Shown piece by piece: positions 44,784 to 54,895 of a DNA stretch of 64,000 nucleotides. Source of the DNA: Chelatococcus sp. (lineage in GTDB: Bacteria; Pseudomonadota; Alphaproteobacteria; Rhizobiales; Beijerinckiaceae); contig QFQY01000011.1 in assembly GCA_003248805.1 (NCBI GenBank), positions 62,001 to 126,000 of the forward strand, given 5' to 3'. Below the pieces are notes generated by a model, which searched no databases, was not told where the DNA came from, and saw only the letters and a program-made list of their open reading frames with translations. Positions within the stretch are counted from its first letter, which is position 1; each line of letters begins with the position of its first letter. The position numbers and the translations under genes are program-made.

Positions 44784-45980
44784 ATGTCCTCCGAGACGAC
44801 CACAGACAAGCGTCACGACCGGCTGAAGCTGGTCGCCGCCGCCACGGCCGAAACGGCCGAGTCGGCGGTCGCCCGCAAGCCGGACGACGCGACACGGCCG
44901 GGGCGGGACGGGTCCGCCGCGAAGGAGCCGAAGACGGGCCGGGTGAAGAGGGGCTTGCTCATGCTGGCCGGTGTCGCCGCCGTCGGAGCAGGCCTCTGGT
45001 ACGGCGTCGACTGGTGGCGCAATGGCCGCTTCATCGTCTCGACCGACGACGCCTATGTCGGCGCCGAGATGGCGACGATCTCCGCCAAGCTCGCGGCGAA
45101 CATCGTCGGCGTCTCGGTGGTGCAGAACCAGGAGGTCAAGGCGGGGCAGCCTCTGGTCGCGCTCGACGACGGTGACTGGCGCATCGCGCTGGAAAGCGCG
45201 CAGGCGAAGACCGCGACGGCGCGCGCGACGCTGGCGCGCATCGACAGCCAGGTCGCGGCGGCGCAGGCGAGCCTGGAGCAGGCGCGTGCTCAGCAGACCT
45301 CGGCCGAAGCCGCCGTGACACGCACGAGCGCGGATTTCGACAGGGCCAACAGCCTCGCGGCGAAATCCTACGGCTCGCAGGCGACACTCGACGCGGCGAC
45401 GGCGGCACGGGATCAGGCGGCGGCCTCGGTCGTGAGCGCCAAGGCCGGCGTCGTCCAGGCCGAAGCGAACATCAAGGTGCTCGAGGCACAGCGCGTCGAG
45501 GCCGCGCGGCAGATCGACGAGCTCAAGGTCGCCGAGGAGAAGGCCGCGCGCGACCTCACCTTCACCAAGGTCAATGCGCCGATCGACGGTCTGGTCGCCA
45601 ACACCAATGTCCAGCTCGGCGATCTGGTCAGCGCCGGCAAGCGCCTGATGTCGATCGTGCCGCTCGACCAGGTCTATGTCGACGCCAACTTCAAGGAGAC
45701 GCAGGTCGGTTCGCTGAAGGTCGGCGACCGGGCGCGGATCACGGTCGATGCGATGCCGGGGCAGGTCTTCACGGGCAAGGTCAGCGGCATCGCCGGCGGC
45801 ACGGGATCGGTCTTCACGCTGCTTCCTCCCGACAACGCCACCGGCAATTTCACCAAGATCGTCCAGCGCGTGCCCGTGCGTGTCGCGCTCGATCCGGCAT
45901 CGACCGCCAGGCATGTGCTGCGGCCCGGCATGTCGGTCGTGGTGTCGATCGATCCGCGCCCCGAGGCGCAGCGCCAGTAA
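44784..45980 (+). CDS. emrA: EmrA-type periplasmic adaptor (HlyD family)
   Basis: Membrane fusion protein of 398 residues linking the EmrB-like pump to an outer-membrane channel. A cytoplasmic leader precedes one membrane helix near residues 55-75 (GLLMLAGVAAVGAGLWYGVDWW). Then comes the first half of the lipoyl/barrel domain (FIVSTDDAYVGAEMATISAKLAANI), a long coiled-coil hairpin rich in Ala and Gln, and the returning barrel (INAPIDGLVANTNVQLGDLVSAGKRLMSIVPLDQVYVDANFKETQ), a clear EmrA signature. The start MSSETT (44784) is preferred over an upstream TTG. Confidence 0.92.
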   Translation: MSSETTTDKRHDRLKLVAAATAETAESAVARKPDDATRPGRDGSAAKEPKTGRVKRGLLMLAGVAAVGAGLWYGVDWWRNGRFIVSTDDAYVGAEMATISAKLAANIVGVSVVQNQEVKAGQPLVALDDGDWRIALESAQAKTATARATLARIDSQVAAAQASLEQARAQQTSAEAAVTRTSADFDRANSLAAKSYGSQATLDAATAARDQAAASVVSAKAGVVQAEANIKVLEAQRVEAARQIDELKVAEEKAARDLTFTKVNAPIDGLVANTNVQLGDLVSAGKRLMSIVPLDQVYVDANFKETQVGSLKVGDRARITVDAMPGQVFTGKVSGIAGGTGSVFTLLPPDNATGNFTKIVQRVPVRVALDPASTARHVLRPGMSVVVSIDPRPEAQRQ

Positions 45981-46053
45981 CGGGCGCGGCGACGAGGTTC
46001 CTGCGCGCGTTCGTCGCTCATTCTTTTGAATTTCTCTTGAAAGACAGGCCGCC

Positions 46054-47640
46054 ATGGCCACCGCGACCCTGACCACCCCGGCGGGCCAGCCGCCCGCCTC
46101 CGACGCCATCCCGATGCGGCGCATCTTCGCCTTCATCGCCATGGTATTCGGCATGTTCATGGCGATCCTGGACATCCAGATCGTCTCGGCCTCGCTCGCC
46201 GAGATTCAGGCCGGCCTGTCCGCCTCGGCCGACGAGATCGCCTGGGTCCAGACCGCCTATCTGATCGCGGAAGTGATCATGATCCCGCTCTCCGGCTATC
46301 TCAGCCGGGCACTTTCGACGCGGGTGTTCTTCACCATCGCCGCCGCTGGCTTCACCATCTCCAGCGTGCTCTGCGCGATGTCGACCTCGATCAACGAGAT
46401 GATCCTGTGGCGGGCGATGCAGGGCTTCATCGGCGGCGGCATGATTCCGGGCGTCTTCGCCGCGGCCTTCTCGATCTTCCCGCCGTCGAAGCGGCCGATC
46501 GTCTCACCGATCATCGGCCTCGTCGCGACGCTGGCGCCGACGATCGGGCCGACCGTGGGCGGCTATCTCAGCAACGCCTTCTCCTGGCACTGGCTGTTCC
46601 TGGTCAATGTCGTGCCCGGCATTGGCGTGACCATCGCCGCCTGGTCGCTGATCGACTTCGACGAGCCGCATCCCGGACTGCTGAAGCGCTTCGACTGGCT
46701 CGGGCTGGCCGGTCTGGCGGGCTTCCTCGGCAGCCTCGAATACGTGCTGGAGGAGGGAACGCGGCTCGACTGGTTCGAGAGCGAGGAGATCGTCTTCTTC
46801 ACCGGCGTGATGCTGGCCGGTGCGGTGCTGTTCTTCTGGCGCGCGCTGACGCGGGAGGAGCCGCTGGTCGACCTCTACGCCTTCACCAACCGCAACTTCG
46901 CCTTCGGCTCGCTGTTCTCCTTCACCATGGGCATCGGGCTCTACGGGCTGACCTATCTCTACCCGGTCTATCTCGGGCGCATTCGCGGCTATGACGCGCT
47001 GCAGATCGGCGAGACGATGTTCGTCACCGGGCTGTGCATGTTCCTGACGGCGCCGGTCGCCGGACGACTCTCGCAGAAGCTCGATCCGCGCGTGATGATG
47101 ATGATCGGCTTCGGTGGTTTCGCGCTCGGCACCTACCTCGCCCATTTCATCACGTCGGACTGGGACTTCCACGAGCTGCTGCTGCCGCAGGTCCTGCGCG
47201 GCGTCTCGCTGATGCTGTGCATGGTGCCGATCAATAATCTGGCGCTGGGCATGCTGCCGCCGCAGCAGCTCAAGAACGCCTCGGGCCTCTACAACCTCAC
47301 CCGCAATCTCGGCGGCGCGGTCGGGCTCGCGGTCATCAACACGATGCTCAACACGCGCACGGACCTGCATATCGTCAGGCTGCACGAGGCGGTTGCCGCC
47401 GGCCGGCAGGTGGCGGAGGAGAATCTCGCCGCGCTGATGCAGCGCTTCGCCGGCTATGGCGATGCGGCCGAGCAGATGGCGCTGGCCGTCATCAACCAGC
47501 GCGCGCACAAGCAGGCGCTCGTCATGGCCTTCGGGGACATCTTCCTCGGACTGACCGTGATCTTCGCGACCCTGATCGTGCTCGCCCTGTTCATGCGCAA
47601 GCCGCCGGCCGCTCCCGCCGCTGGCGGCGGAGGGCACTGA
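46054..47640 (+). CDS. emrB: EmrB-type multidrug MFS transporter (DHA2)
   Basis: Proton-driven exporter of 528 residues with 14 predicted helices. Motifs of the 14-helix DHA2 family are present: IVSASLAEIQAGLSASADEIAWVQTAYLIAEVIMIPLSGYLSR at the start, and the motif-C-like GLVATLAPTIGPTVGGYLSNAFSWHWLFLVNVVPG. With the preceding emrA it forms a tripartite efflux system under control of the divergent TetR gene. The substrates (hydrophobic drugs, uncouplers, bile-like acids) are inferred from the family. Confidence 0.94.
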   Translation: MATATLTTPAGQPPASDAIPMRRIFAFIAMVFGMFMAILDIQIVSASLAEIQAGLSASADEIAWVQTAYLIAEVIMIPLSGYLSRALSTRVFFTIAAAGFTISSVLCAMSTSINEMILWRAMQGFIGGGMIPGVFAAAFSIFPPSKRPIVSPIIGLVATLAPTIGPTVGGYLSNAFSWHWLFLVNVVPGIGVTIAAWSLIDFDEPHPGLLKRFDWLGLAGLAGFLGSLEYVLEEGTRLDWFESEEIVFFTGVMLAGAVLFFWRALTREEPLVDLYAFTNRNFAFGSLFSFTMGIGLYGLTYLYPVYLGRIRGYDALQIGETMFVTGLCMFLTAPVAGRLSQKLDPRVMMMIGFGGFALGTYLAHFITSDWDFHELLLPQVLRGVSLMLCMVPINNLALGMLPPQQLKNASGLYNLTRNLGGAVGLAVINTMLNTRTDLHIVRLHEAVAAGRQVAEENLAALMQRFAGYGDAAEQMALAVINQRAHKQALVMAFGDIFLGLTVIFATLIVLALFMRKPPAAPAAGGGGH

Positions 47641-47687
47641 GCCGGCATCCCTCCTTTGCGGGGAAGGCATGGCCCGTGTCATTGACA

Positions 47688-47716
47688 TTGCCAGCTTCAT
47701 GCGGCAAAAATCTAAC
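47688..47716 (+). promoter_or_regulatory. candidate promoter of irr
   Basis: TTGCCA (47688-47693), 17 bp, TCTAAC (47711-47716). A transcript would begin near 47723, just before the palindromic iron-control element. A TTGACA at 47682 has no suitable -10 partner. Confidence 0.4.
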
Positions 47717-47726
47717 GATATCAGTA

Positions 47727-47745
47727 GTTTAGATGAATTCTAAAC
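47727..47745. promoter_or_regulatory. iron-control element (Irr box-like palindrome)
   Basis: GTTTAGATGAATTCTAAAC has perfect 7-bp arms GTTTAGA/TCTAAAC around five bases. It matches the ICE pattern TTTAGAA-N3-TTCTAAA that Irr binds in Rhizobiales, with one mismatch. Placed about 40 bp before irr, it suggests autoregulation or control by another Fur-family member. Confidence 0.65.
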
Positions 47746-47784
47746 TGCGGGCCGCAAATCCCGGCAGTGTGGAAGGCGCGTTCA

Positions 47785-48333
47785 ATGACGATTTCGCTCG
47801 GCAAGGACCAGGATCAGCACGACGGTGTCGTCGATCATATTCCGTGGCCGCAGAAAAGCCCTGCCTCCTGCCCGATCAACGCGGTGAAGTCGCGCCTCCG
47901 CGCGGCCGGCCTGAGGCCGACCCGCCAGCGCATGGCGCTCGGCTGGCTGCTCTTCGCCAAGGGCGACCGGCATGTCAGCGCCGAGATGCTCTATGAGGAG
48001 GCGCTGCGTGCCCGCGAGCCGCTTTCGCTCGCGACCGTCTACAACACGCTGCGCCAGTTCTCCGAGGTCGGCCTGCTGCGGCAGGTCTCCGTGTCGGGGC
48101 CCAAGACCTTTTTCGACACGAACGTCTCCGAGCACCACCATTTCTACAATGAGGACGACGAGACGGTCGTCGACATTCCGGGCTCGACCATCCAGGTCGC
48201 AGGGCTGCCGCAGGCGCCCGACGGCATGGTGATCTCCTCCGTCGAGGTCATCGTGCGGTTGCGGCGTGCGGATGGCGCGACGGTGGAGACCAAGATGCCT
48301 CTGGACCGGCTGGGTTCGGGCCGTCACGCGTGA
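47785..48333 (+). CDS. irr: iron response regulator Irr (Fur family)
   Basis: A 182-residue Fur-family regulator that responds to haem rather than Fe2+ in Rhizobiales. The start at 47785 follows GGAAGG. C29-P30 in the SCPINAVKS stretch matches the haem regulatory motif of Bradyrhizobium Irr. The winged helix GLRPTRQRMALGWLLFAKGDRHVSAEMLYEEA...LATVYNTLRQF follows, and the haem-binding HHH triplet is at 117-119 in SEHHHFYNEDDE. Under low iron it represses iron-storage and haem genes. The gene overlaps bfd by four bases (GTGA), linking the sensor to iron release. Confidence 0.94.
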   Translation: MTISLGKDQDQHDGVVDHIPWPQKSPASCPINAVKSRLRAAGLRPTRQRMALGWLLFAKGDRHVSAEMLYEEALRAREPLSLATVYNTLRQFSEVGLLRQVSVSGPKTFFDTNVSEHHHFYNEDDETVVDIPGSTIQVAGLPQAPDGMVISSVEVIVRLRRADGATVETKMPLDRLGSGRHA

Positions 48334-48617
48334 TCGTCTGCTCCTGCAACGTCCTCTCCTGTTCCCAGATCAAGGGAACCATCGCGCCCGACGGCTCCGG
48401 CCCCAGGACGGCGGGAGAGGCGTATGACTGCCTGGGCTGCAGCCCGGATTGCGGGCGCTGCGCGCGCGAGGTGAGGGCAATCCTGGCCGAGGCGCGTGCG
48501 GCCTGCGCCTCGCAGTGCGGCTCCTGCGCCAGCCGCGACATCGAATGCGCCGTGCATGTCGCCGTCGGGCAGATGCTCGACGGGATCGCCGGTAACGACG
48601 AGCGCGCCGCCGCCTGA
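48330..48617 (+). CDS. bfd: bacterioferritin-associated ferredoxin
   Basis: A 95-residue [2Fe-2S] protein that reduces bacterioferritin haem to release stored iron. C4 and C6 (MIVCSCN) and a pair in CLGCSPDCGRC (C41/C44) match the Bfd ligand spacing CxC...CxxC, with extra cysteines at 34 and 37. A C-terminal extension of about 30 residues with four further Cys is longer than the E. coli protein (64 residues). The GTG start overlaps the irr stop, so it is translated with Irr. Confidence 0.88.
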   Translation: MIVCSCNVLSCSQIKGTIAPDGSGPRTAGEAYDCLGCSPDCGRCAREVRAILAEARAACASQCGSCASRDIECAVHVAVGQMLDGIAGNDERAAA

Positions 48618-48668
48618 AGTCCGGCGATCATCGGCCGCTTTTTCGCTTCCCTTCGTGTTCTCGCCCTT

Positions 48669-48693
48669 CTACATTGGGATCATTCTAATGTAG
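48669..48693. promoter_or_regulatory. palindrome before bfr, possible degenerate iron-control element
   Basis: CTACATT pairs with AATGTAG (48669-48675 and 48687-48693). Within it TTCTAAT matches one half of the Irr box, while the opposite half (ATTGGGA) matches poorly. It lies 17 bp before bfr and could be an Irr site. Confidence 0.4.
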
Positions 48694-48709
48694 CTCGGGA
48701 GGGTCCTCG

Positions 48710-49195
48710 ATGAAGGGCGACAAGAAGGTCATCGAATATCTCAACAAGGGGCTTCGCTCCGAGCTGACCGCCATCAACCAGTACTGGCTGCACTACCGCA
48801 TCCTGGACAATTGGGGCCTCAAGGAGATGGCGAAGACCTGGAAGAAGGAGTCGATCGAGGAGATGGTCCATGCCGACCGTTTCGTCGACCGCATCCTCTT
48901 CCTCGAAGGCTTCCCGAACATGCAGACGCTCGATCCGCTGCGGATCGGCGAGAACGTCCAGGAAGTGATCGAGGCCGATCTGAAGGCCGAGATCGAGGCG
49001 CGCGCGCTCTATCAGGAAGCGGCGGGATATTGCCGCGAGGTCGGGGATTATCCGAGCGAGGAGCTCTTCAAGGCGCTGATGAAGGACGAGGAAGGGCATA
49101 TCGACTTCCTCGAGACCCAGCTCGACCTCATCGGCCGCATCGGCATCCAGCTCTACACCCAGAAGCATGTCGGGAGCCTCGACGCGGAGCATTGA
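48710..49195 (+). CDS. bfr: bacterioferritin
   Basis: Iron-storage 24-mer subunit of 161 residues. All ferroxidase ligands are present at the standard numbers: E18, E51, H54, E94, E127 and H130. M52 is the haem-bridging methionine, so this is a haem-binding Bfr. The N-terminus MKGDKKVIEYLNKGLRSELTAINQYWLHYR is canonical. The start ATG follows a GGGAGGG site. It lies after irr-bfd but with its own promoter region, giving a compact module for iron sensing, release and storage. Confidence 0.97.
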   Translation: MKGDKKVIEYLNKGLRSELTAINQYWLHYRILDNWGLKEMAKTWKKESIEEMVHADRFVDRILFLEGFPNMQTLDPLRIGENVQEVIEADLKAEIEARALYQEAAGYCREVGDYPSEELFKALMKDEEGHIDFLETQLDLIGRIGIQLYTQKHVGSLDAEH

Positions 49196-49340
49196 TCCGG
49201 GCGATCCGGCTCCGGCGTCGCGGTTGCGGGGCGATGCGGTCGGGCATCGTCCTCAGCGGCCCGATGTCCGGAGCCTCGCCCTTCGATGACGCCTCGCGAG
49301 GCCGTGAGGCGCCTCGCGGTTCGAATGGGAAGGCCTGCTT

Positions 49341-49883
49341 ATGACAGCGACGGTCGAGTCCGTCGGCCGTGACGGCGCGCATCGCTTCAGCAAGCCGCCG
49401 GTAAGCCGCATCCGCCTGCTGGCGGGGCTCGGTGTCGAGGGCGACGCGCATTGCGGCGTCACGGTGAAGCACCGCTCGCGGGTCGCCGTCGATCCCTCGA
49501 AGCCCAATCTGCGCCAGGTCCACCTCATCCATGCCGAGTTGCTGGACGAGCTCGCTGTGAGCGGCTTTCCGCTCGTGGCCGGGGATCTCGGCGAGAACTT
49601 GCTGACGCGCGGGGTGGATCTGCTCGCCCTGTCGACGGGGACGAGGCTGCGGCTGGGCGCCGACGCGGTGGTCGAGGTGACGGGGCTGCGCAATCCCTGC
49701 CGCCAGATCGAGGCGTTCCGGCCGGGCCTGCTCGCGGCCGTGCTGGGGCGCGACGAGCAGGGCCGGACGACCTATCGGGCCGGCGTGATGGCGATCGTGC
49801 TCGCGGGCGGCGAGGTCGCTCCCGGGGATGCGATCGGCGTCATGGCCCCTGCCGCCGCGCATCGACCGCTGGTCCGGGTCTGA
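49341..49883 (+). CDS. MOSC domain-containing protein
   Basis: A 180-residue stand-alone MOSC protein, a beta-strand-rich domain related to the C-terminal domain of molybdenum-cofactor sulfurase. Recognisable are GLGVEGDAHCGVTVKHRSRV, LRQVHLIHAELLDEL, the DLGENLLTRGVDLLAL segment and the conserved Cys in GLRNPCRQIEAF, presumed to carry sulfur. Relatives (YiiM, YuaD) reduce N-hydroxylated compounds with Moco. It stands alone with the start at ATG 49341. Confidence 0.9.
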   Translation: MTATVESVGRDGAHRFSKPPVSRIRLLAGLGVEGDAHCGVTVKHRSRVAVDPSKPNLRQVHLIHAELLDELAVSGFPLVAGDLGENLLTRGVDLLALSTGTRLRLGADAVVEVTGLRNPCRQIEAFRPGLLAAVLGRDEQGRTTYRAGVMAIVLAGGEVAPGDAIGVMAPAAAHRPLVRV

Positions 49884-49945
49884 GTCGTCGTTCCCGAGTC
49901 GCCTGTGCGAAAGCCGCAGCGGGCTTGCCGGCGGAGCGCTCCCAT

Positions 49946-49971
49946 GAAAAAGGCCCGCCTCGCGGCGGGCC
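49946..49971 (-). terminator. intrinsic terminator of the cold-shock gene
   Basis: On the minus strand GGCCCGCCGCGAGGCGGGCC folds into a 7-bp stem and is followed by TTTTT. It lies 27 bp past the stop of the cold-shock protein gene and 60 bp past the end of the convergent MOSC gene. Confidence 0.88.
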
Positions 49972-49997
49972 CTCGAACACCGGCGCAATGCCGATGG

Positions 49998-50669
49998 TCA
50001 GATGAAGCTGATATTGGCCGCTTCCGGGCCCTTCTTGCCGGCGCGGATCGAAAAGCGCACGCGCTGACCGTCCATCGGCGGCTGCAGGCCGCTGCGGCTG
50101 AGGGAGGAGACGTGCAGGAACACGTCCGGGCCGCCCTTGTCGGGCGCGATGAAGCCGAAGCCGCGATCAGAGTTGAAGAACTTCACGGCGCCGTCGAAGG
50201 GGCCTTCCATCGGGCCGCTGTCCCGGCTGGCGAAGCCGCCACGATCGCCGCCACGGTCACCGTAGCCGCCGCCGTAACCGCCACCGCCGCCATAGCCACC
50301 GCGATCACCGCCACGGTCGCCGTAGCCGCCGCCATAGCCGCCACCGCCGCCGTACTCGTCACGCGGCGCACGCGGCGCGGACGAGCGGGGAGCCGCCTGG
50401 GTCGCCGTCGAGGCGTCGATTTCATGGACCGCGACGACCTGGAGGCCGCGGCGGCCTTCGCCGAGATCGACGACGATCGTCGCGCCCGGGAGGAGATCCT
50501 GCTGGTCGAGCGGGCCGATCGCCGACACATGCAGGAAGACGTCGCCGGAGCCGTCCGCCGGCGAGGCGAAGCCGAACCCCTTCTCGGGGTCGAACCACTT
50601 GATCTTGGCTTCGATATTTTCGTGCGTAACGAAAGGCTGGGCAGAAGGAGGCTTGCGACGATCGAACAT
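49998..50669 (-). CDS. double cold-shock domain protein with Gly/Arg-rich linker
   Basis: A 223-residue RNA/ssDNA-binding protein with two cold-shock domains. The first (about 20-90) has AKIKWFDPEKGFGFASP and DVFLHVSAI, the second (about 155-223) AVKFFNSDRGFGFIAPD and DVFLHVSSL, each with RNP1 and RNP2 aromatics. The linker holds a Gly/Tyr/Arg/Asp tract where the unit GGYGGGYGDRGGDRGG occurs twice, like RGG boxes. Double-CSD proteins are common in alphaproteobacteria; the repeated RGG-like linker is less usual. Likely an RNA chaperone. The 299-bp gap upstream holds a hairpin-T element at 50770-50796. Confidence 0.93.
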   Translation of the reverse strand: MFDRRKPPSAQPFVTHENIEAKIKWFDPEKGFGFASPADGSGDVFLHVSAIGPLDQQDLLPGATIVVDLGEGRRGLQVVAVHEIDASTATQAAPRSSAPRAPRDEYGGGGGYGGGYGDRGGDRGGYGGGGGYGGGYGDRGGDRGGFASRDSGPMEGPFDGAVKFFNSDRGFGFIAPDKGGPDVFLHVSSLSRSGLQPPMDGQRVRFSIRAGKKGPEAANISFI

Positions 50670-50769
50670 GGAGCTTCAGAATGCAGTGACCGGGAGTTTG
50701 CAATCTAGCTGAAGCCGCGCGCGCCGTCATCGGGGAGAGTGCGGAAATTATCGGCGTGTCCGGTATGTC

Positions 50770-50796
50770 GGCCCCTCGGCCGGGAGGGGGCTTTTT
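50770..50796 (+). terminator. terminator-like hairpin in the csp-GNAT gap
   Basis: GGCCCCTC / GAGGGGGC arms around CGGCCGG (50770-50791) followed by TTTTT. No gene ends here on the plus strand. It may end a small RNA or act as an attenuator in the GNAT leader. The hairpin has one unpaired G. The remaining gap (50797-50968) shows no gene. Confidence 0.45.
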
Positions 50797-50968
50797 CGCT
50801 GGAATCAGCGCGATTTCGGCTCTGAAAGCGGCTCGAAGCAGCCTCCGCGGCGAGGCGCCGCAAGCGCGCCTCTTGAAATTGAGCGAAAAGAGCGCATTTT
50901 GGGCGGGAGCTAGGGAAGATTCGCCTCCTGGGTGTTGGCGCTGTAGGGCGCTGTTTCAGGAGTTGACC

Positions 50969-51580
50969 GTGGCTGAAAGCATCAAGACCGGCGACCAGAC
51001 CGGCGAAGGCGAAATAAGGCGGCTTTGGCCTGCCGAGCGAGACCTTTTCAAGGCCCATCTGCTCAGGCTCGACGCGGCGACACGCCGCGAACGCTTCGGC
51101 TCGCCCGTCAGCGATGCCTTTCTGGAAAACTATGCCGACACGACCTTCGGGGTCGGAGGCTTCGTCTATGCCTATATCGAGGATGGCGAGGTTCGCGGCG
51201 CGGCCGAGCTGCGCGGGCTCGAGGACATCGTCGCCCAGACCGGCGAGGCGGCCTTCAGCGTGGAGCGGGCGTGGCGCCGGCGCGGCTACGGCTCGGCCCT
51301 GTTCGGCCGCCTGCTGACCGCTGCGCGCAACCGCGGCATCCGCACCCTCTACATGACCTGCCTGCCGGAGAACGCCGCGATGCGCCGTCTCGCCCGCAAG
51401 TTCGAGGCGCAGCTCGCAGGCGGTTGCGACGATGTCGAGGGCGTGATCGCGCCGGGCGCCATGACGCCCTTCACCATCCTCGACGAGGCGCTGGACAATG
51501 CGCGCGGCTTCGCGACGCTCGCCCTGTCGCTGCAGCGGAAATACTGGCCGCCGGCGTTCCTGTCGCGCCTTTCCGGCTGA
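50969..51580 (+). CDS. GNAT family N-acetyltransferase
   Basis: A 203-residue acetyltransferase. The acetyl-CoA loop is AFSVERAWRRRGYGSALFGRLLTAARNRGI (motif R-x-x-G-x-G). The FGSPVSDAFLENY stretch near residue 45 is shared by a subgroup of small GNATs found in Rhizobiales. The start is GTG 50969, chosen for AGGAG at 50958-50962, 6 bp upstream. The acceptor substrate is unknown. Confidence 0.87.
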   Translation: MAESIKTGDQTGEGEIRRLWPAERDLFKAHLLRLDAATRRERFGSPVSDAFLENYADTTFGVGGFVYAYIEDGEVRGAAELRGLEDIVAQTGEAAFSVERAWRRRGYGSALFGRLLTAARNRGIRTLYMTCLPENAAMRRLARKFEAQLAGGCDDVEGVIAPGAMTPFTILDEALDNARGFATLALSLQRKYWPPAFLSRLSG

Positions 51581-51655
51581 TCCGCAGGTCGGCGGACGCG
51601 ACGCCCGGGTTGCGCCGGCCTCGCGTGCCGGCCGCGTGACACAGGCGCGGGGGGC

Positions 51656-52354
51656 TTACCGGCTCAGCGAAAGGCCGGCGCCCGATTTGGTGATGGCGCC
51701 TTCCATGCCGCCGGCGCCGGTGCGCAGGCGGGCCACCACCGATCCGCCCTGCTGGTAGAGATAGACTTCGCCGTCGCGATAGTCCCAGGCGGTGATGCGC
51801 TGCAGGTCGCGGTTGCTGCAGCCCGAGGCGTTGGCGCGGTAGAGATCCAGCGCGGGGGCGCTGGAGAGTTGCACGCGGCAGGAACCGCCGGTCGCTTCCT
51901 TCGCCGTCCAGCTTCCGACGACGCTGTCGCGCGTCGGGCGCGGCGCGGCAGGCGCGGCGCCCGCGCCGAGCGTCGCGACCTGGCCGCCGCTGCCGCGCAG
52001 GGGCGGGACGCCGCCATCGGCGGGCGTTGCGGGCGCGGCCTGCTGAGACGGCTGCGCGCCGGCCTGAGGATTGTAGAAGGGGTCCTGCTGCTGGGGCGGC
52101 GGCAGCGTCGACGCGCCGGGCGCGCCCGGGGGAGCGGATGTGACCGGATATCCGCCGGGCGGGGGCAGGGGCTCGGAAATTACCGGCTCGGATGGAACCG
52201 CCGGGACCGGCGCCAGCGAGGGCTGGCCATAGGCCGTGCCGCCGCCGACCGGGCCGGTGAAGCGCTGGGAGCCCGCGCAGGCGGTCAGCGCGAGCAACGG
52301 CAACAGGGCCGCGGCCTTCAACCAGGCGGCCGGCATCTTGGTGGTCGTCGTCAT
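51656..52354 (-). CDS. Omp19/Inh-type outer-membrane lipoprotein
   Basis: Lipoprotein of about 232 residues. The leader MTTTTKMPAAWLK plus hydrophobic core ends in the lipobox LTAC with C26 as the lipidated residue. A long Pro/Gln/Ala-rich spacer leads to a C-terminal domain SVVGSWTAKEATGGSCRVQLSS...ASGCSNRDLQRITAWDYRDGEVYLYQQGGSVVARL, the AprI/Inh protease-inhibitor fold also in Brucella Omp19. It may protect the cell from host or own proteases. An ATG at 52375 would add seven residues and is also possible. Confidence 0.85.
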   Translation of the reverse strand: MTTTTKMPAAWLKAAALLPLLALTACAGSQRFTGPVGGGTAYGQPSLAPVPAVPSEPVISEPLPPPGGYPVTSAPPGAPGASTLPPPQQQDPFYNPQAGAQPSQQAAPATPADGGVPPLRGSGGQVATLGAGAAPAAPRPTRDSVVGSWTAKEATGGSCRVQLSSAPALDLYRANASGCSNRDLQRITAWDYRDGEVYLYQQGGSVVARLRTGAGGMEGAITKSGAGLSLSR

Positions 52355-52543
52355 GCGGCTCGATGTCCCGATCATGGTCCCCTGCGTCCTGCCAGTCCCG
52401 ACGACCCGTTACGGTCATGTGGCTGAACATGGCATGAGCATGATCGCTCTACCCCAGCCCGCCCGATTTGCGAACCCGCGCGGCGCTCACTGGTTCCCGC
52501 GTCGCCGGCACGGCATGATGGCGGGGCCATTCCGGAGATGCCG

Positions 52544-52927
52544 ATGAAACCGCTCGCCCCCGCCTCCATCGCCGCGCCCTTCGCCCGCTACAGCCATGGT
52601 GTCGAGGTTCCGGCCGGCCGCCGCCTCGTCTTCTGCTCCGGGCAGCTCGGCATGGAGCGGTCGGGCACGATCCCGGAGGATGCGCGCGCCCAGGCCGATC
52701 TGTGCTTCGCCAATATCGCGGCGATCCTGGCGGAGGCCGGCATGGGGCTCGCGGACATCGTGCGCATCAACGCCTATGTCACCGACCGGGCCCATATGCA
52801 GCCCTACATGGCCTCGCGCGATGCCCATGTCGGCTCGCCGCCGCCCGCCTCGACGCTGATGATCGTCTCGGGCTTCACCCTGCCGATCTTCAAGGTCGAG
52901 ATCGAGGTGGTCGCGGCCGCGCCGTGA
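52544..52927 (+). CDS. RidA (YjgF/YER057c) family protein lacking the catalytic arginine
   Basis: A 127-residue Rid-fold protein. The core SHGVEVPAGRRLVFCSGQLGM, DIVRINAYVTDR and FKVEIEVVA are Rid family elements. The position of the essential arginine (PARS in canonical RidA, R105 in E. coli) is here PAST, so classic enamine/imine deaminase activity is doubtful and it may belong to another Rid subgroup. Start 52544 is chosen because GGAG is 6 bp upstream; the ATG at 52538 overlaps that GGAG too closely. It is convergent with acs, 15 bp apart. Confidence 0.85.
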   Translation: MKPLAPASIAAPFARYSHGVEVPAGRRLVFCSGQLGMERSGTIPEDARAQADLCFANIAAILAEAGMGLADIVRINAYVTDRAHMQPYMASRDAHVGSPPPASTLMIVSGFTLPIFKVEIEVVAAAP

Positions 52928-52942
52928 GCGGCGAGGCCGGCC

Positions 52943-54895
<1,953 letters not shown>

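Noticed and set aside
50230..50360. Tandem repeat resembling a minisatellite or CRISPR-like array
   Set aside because: It encodes the Gly/Arg-rich linker of the cold-shock protein in frame; no spacers.
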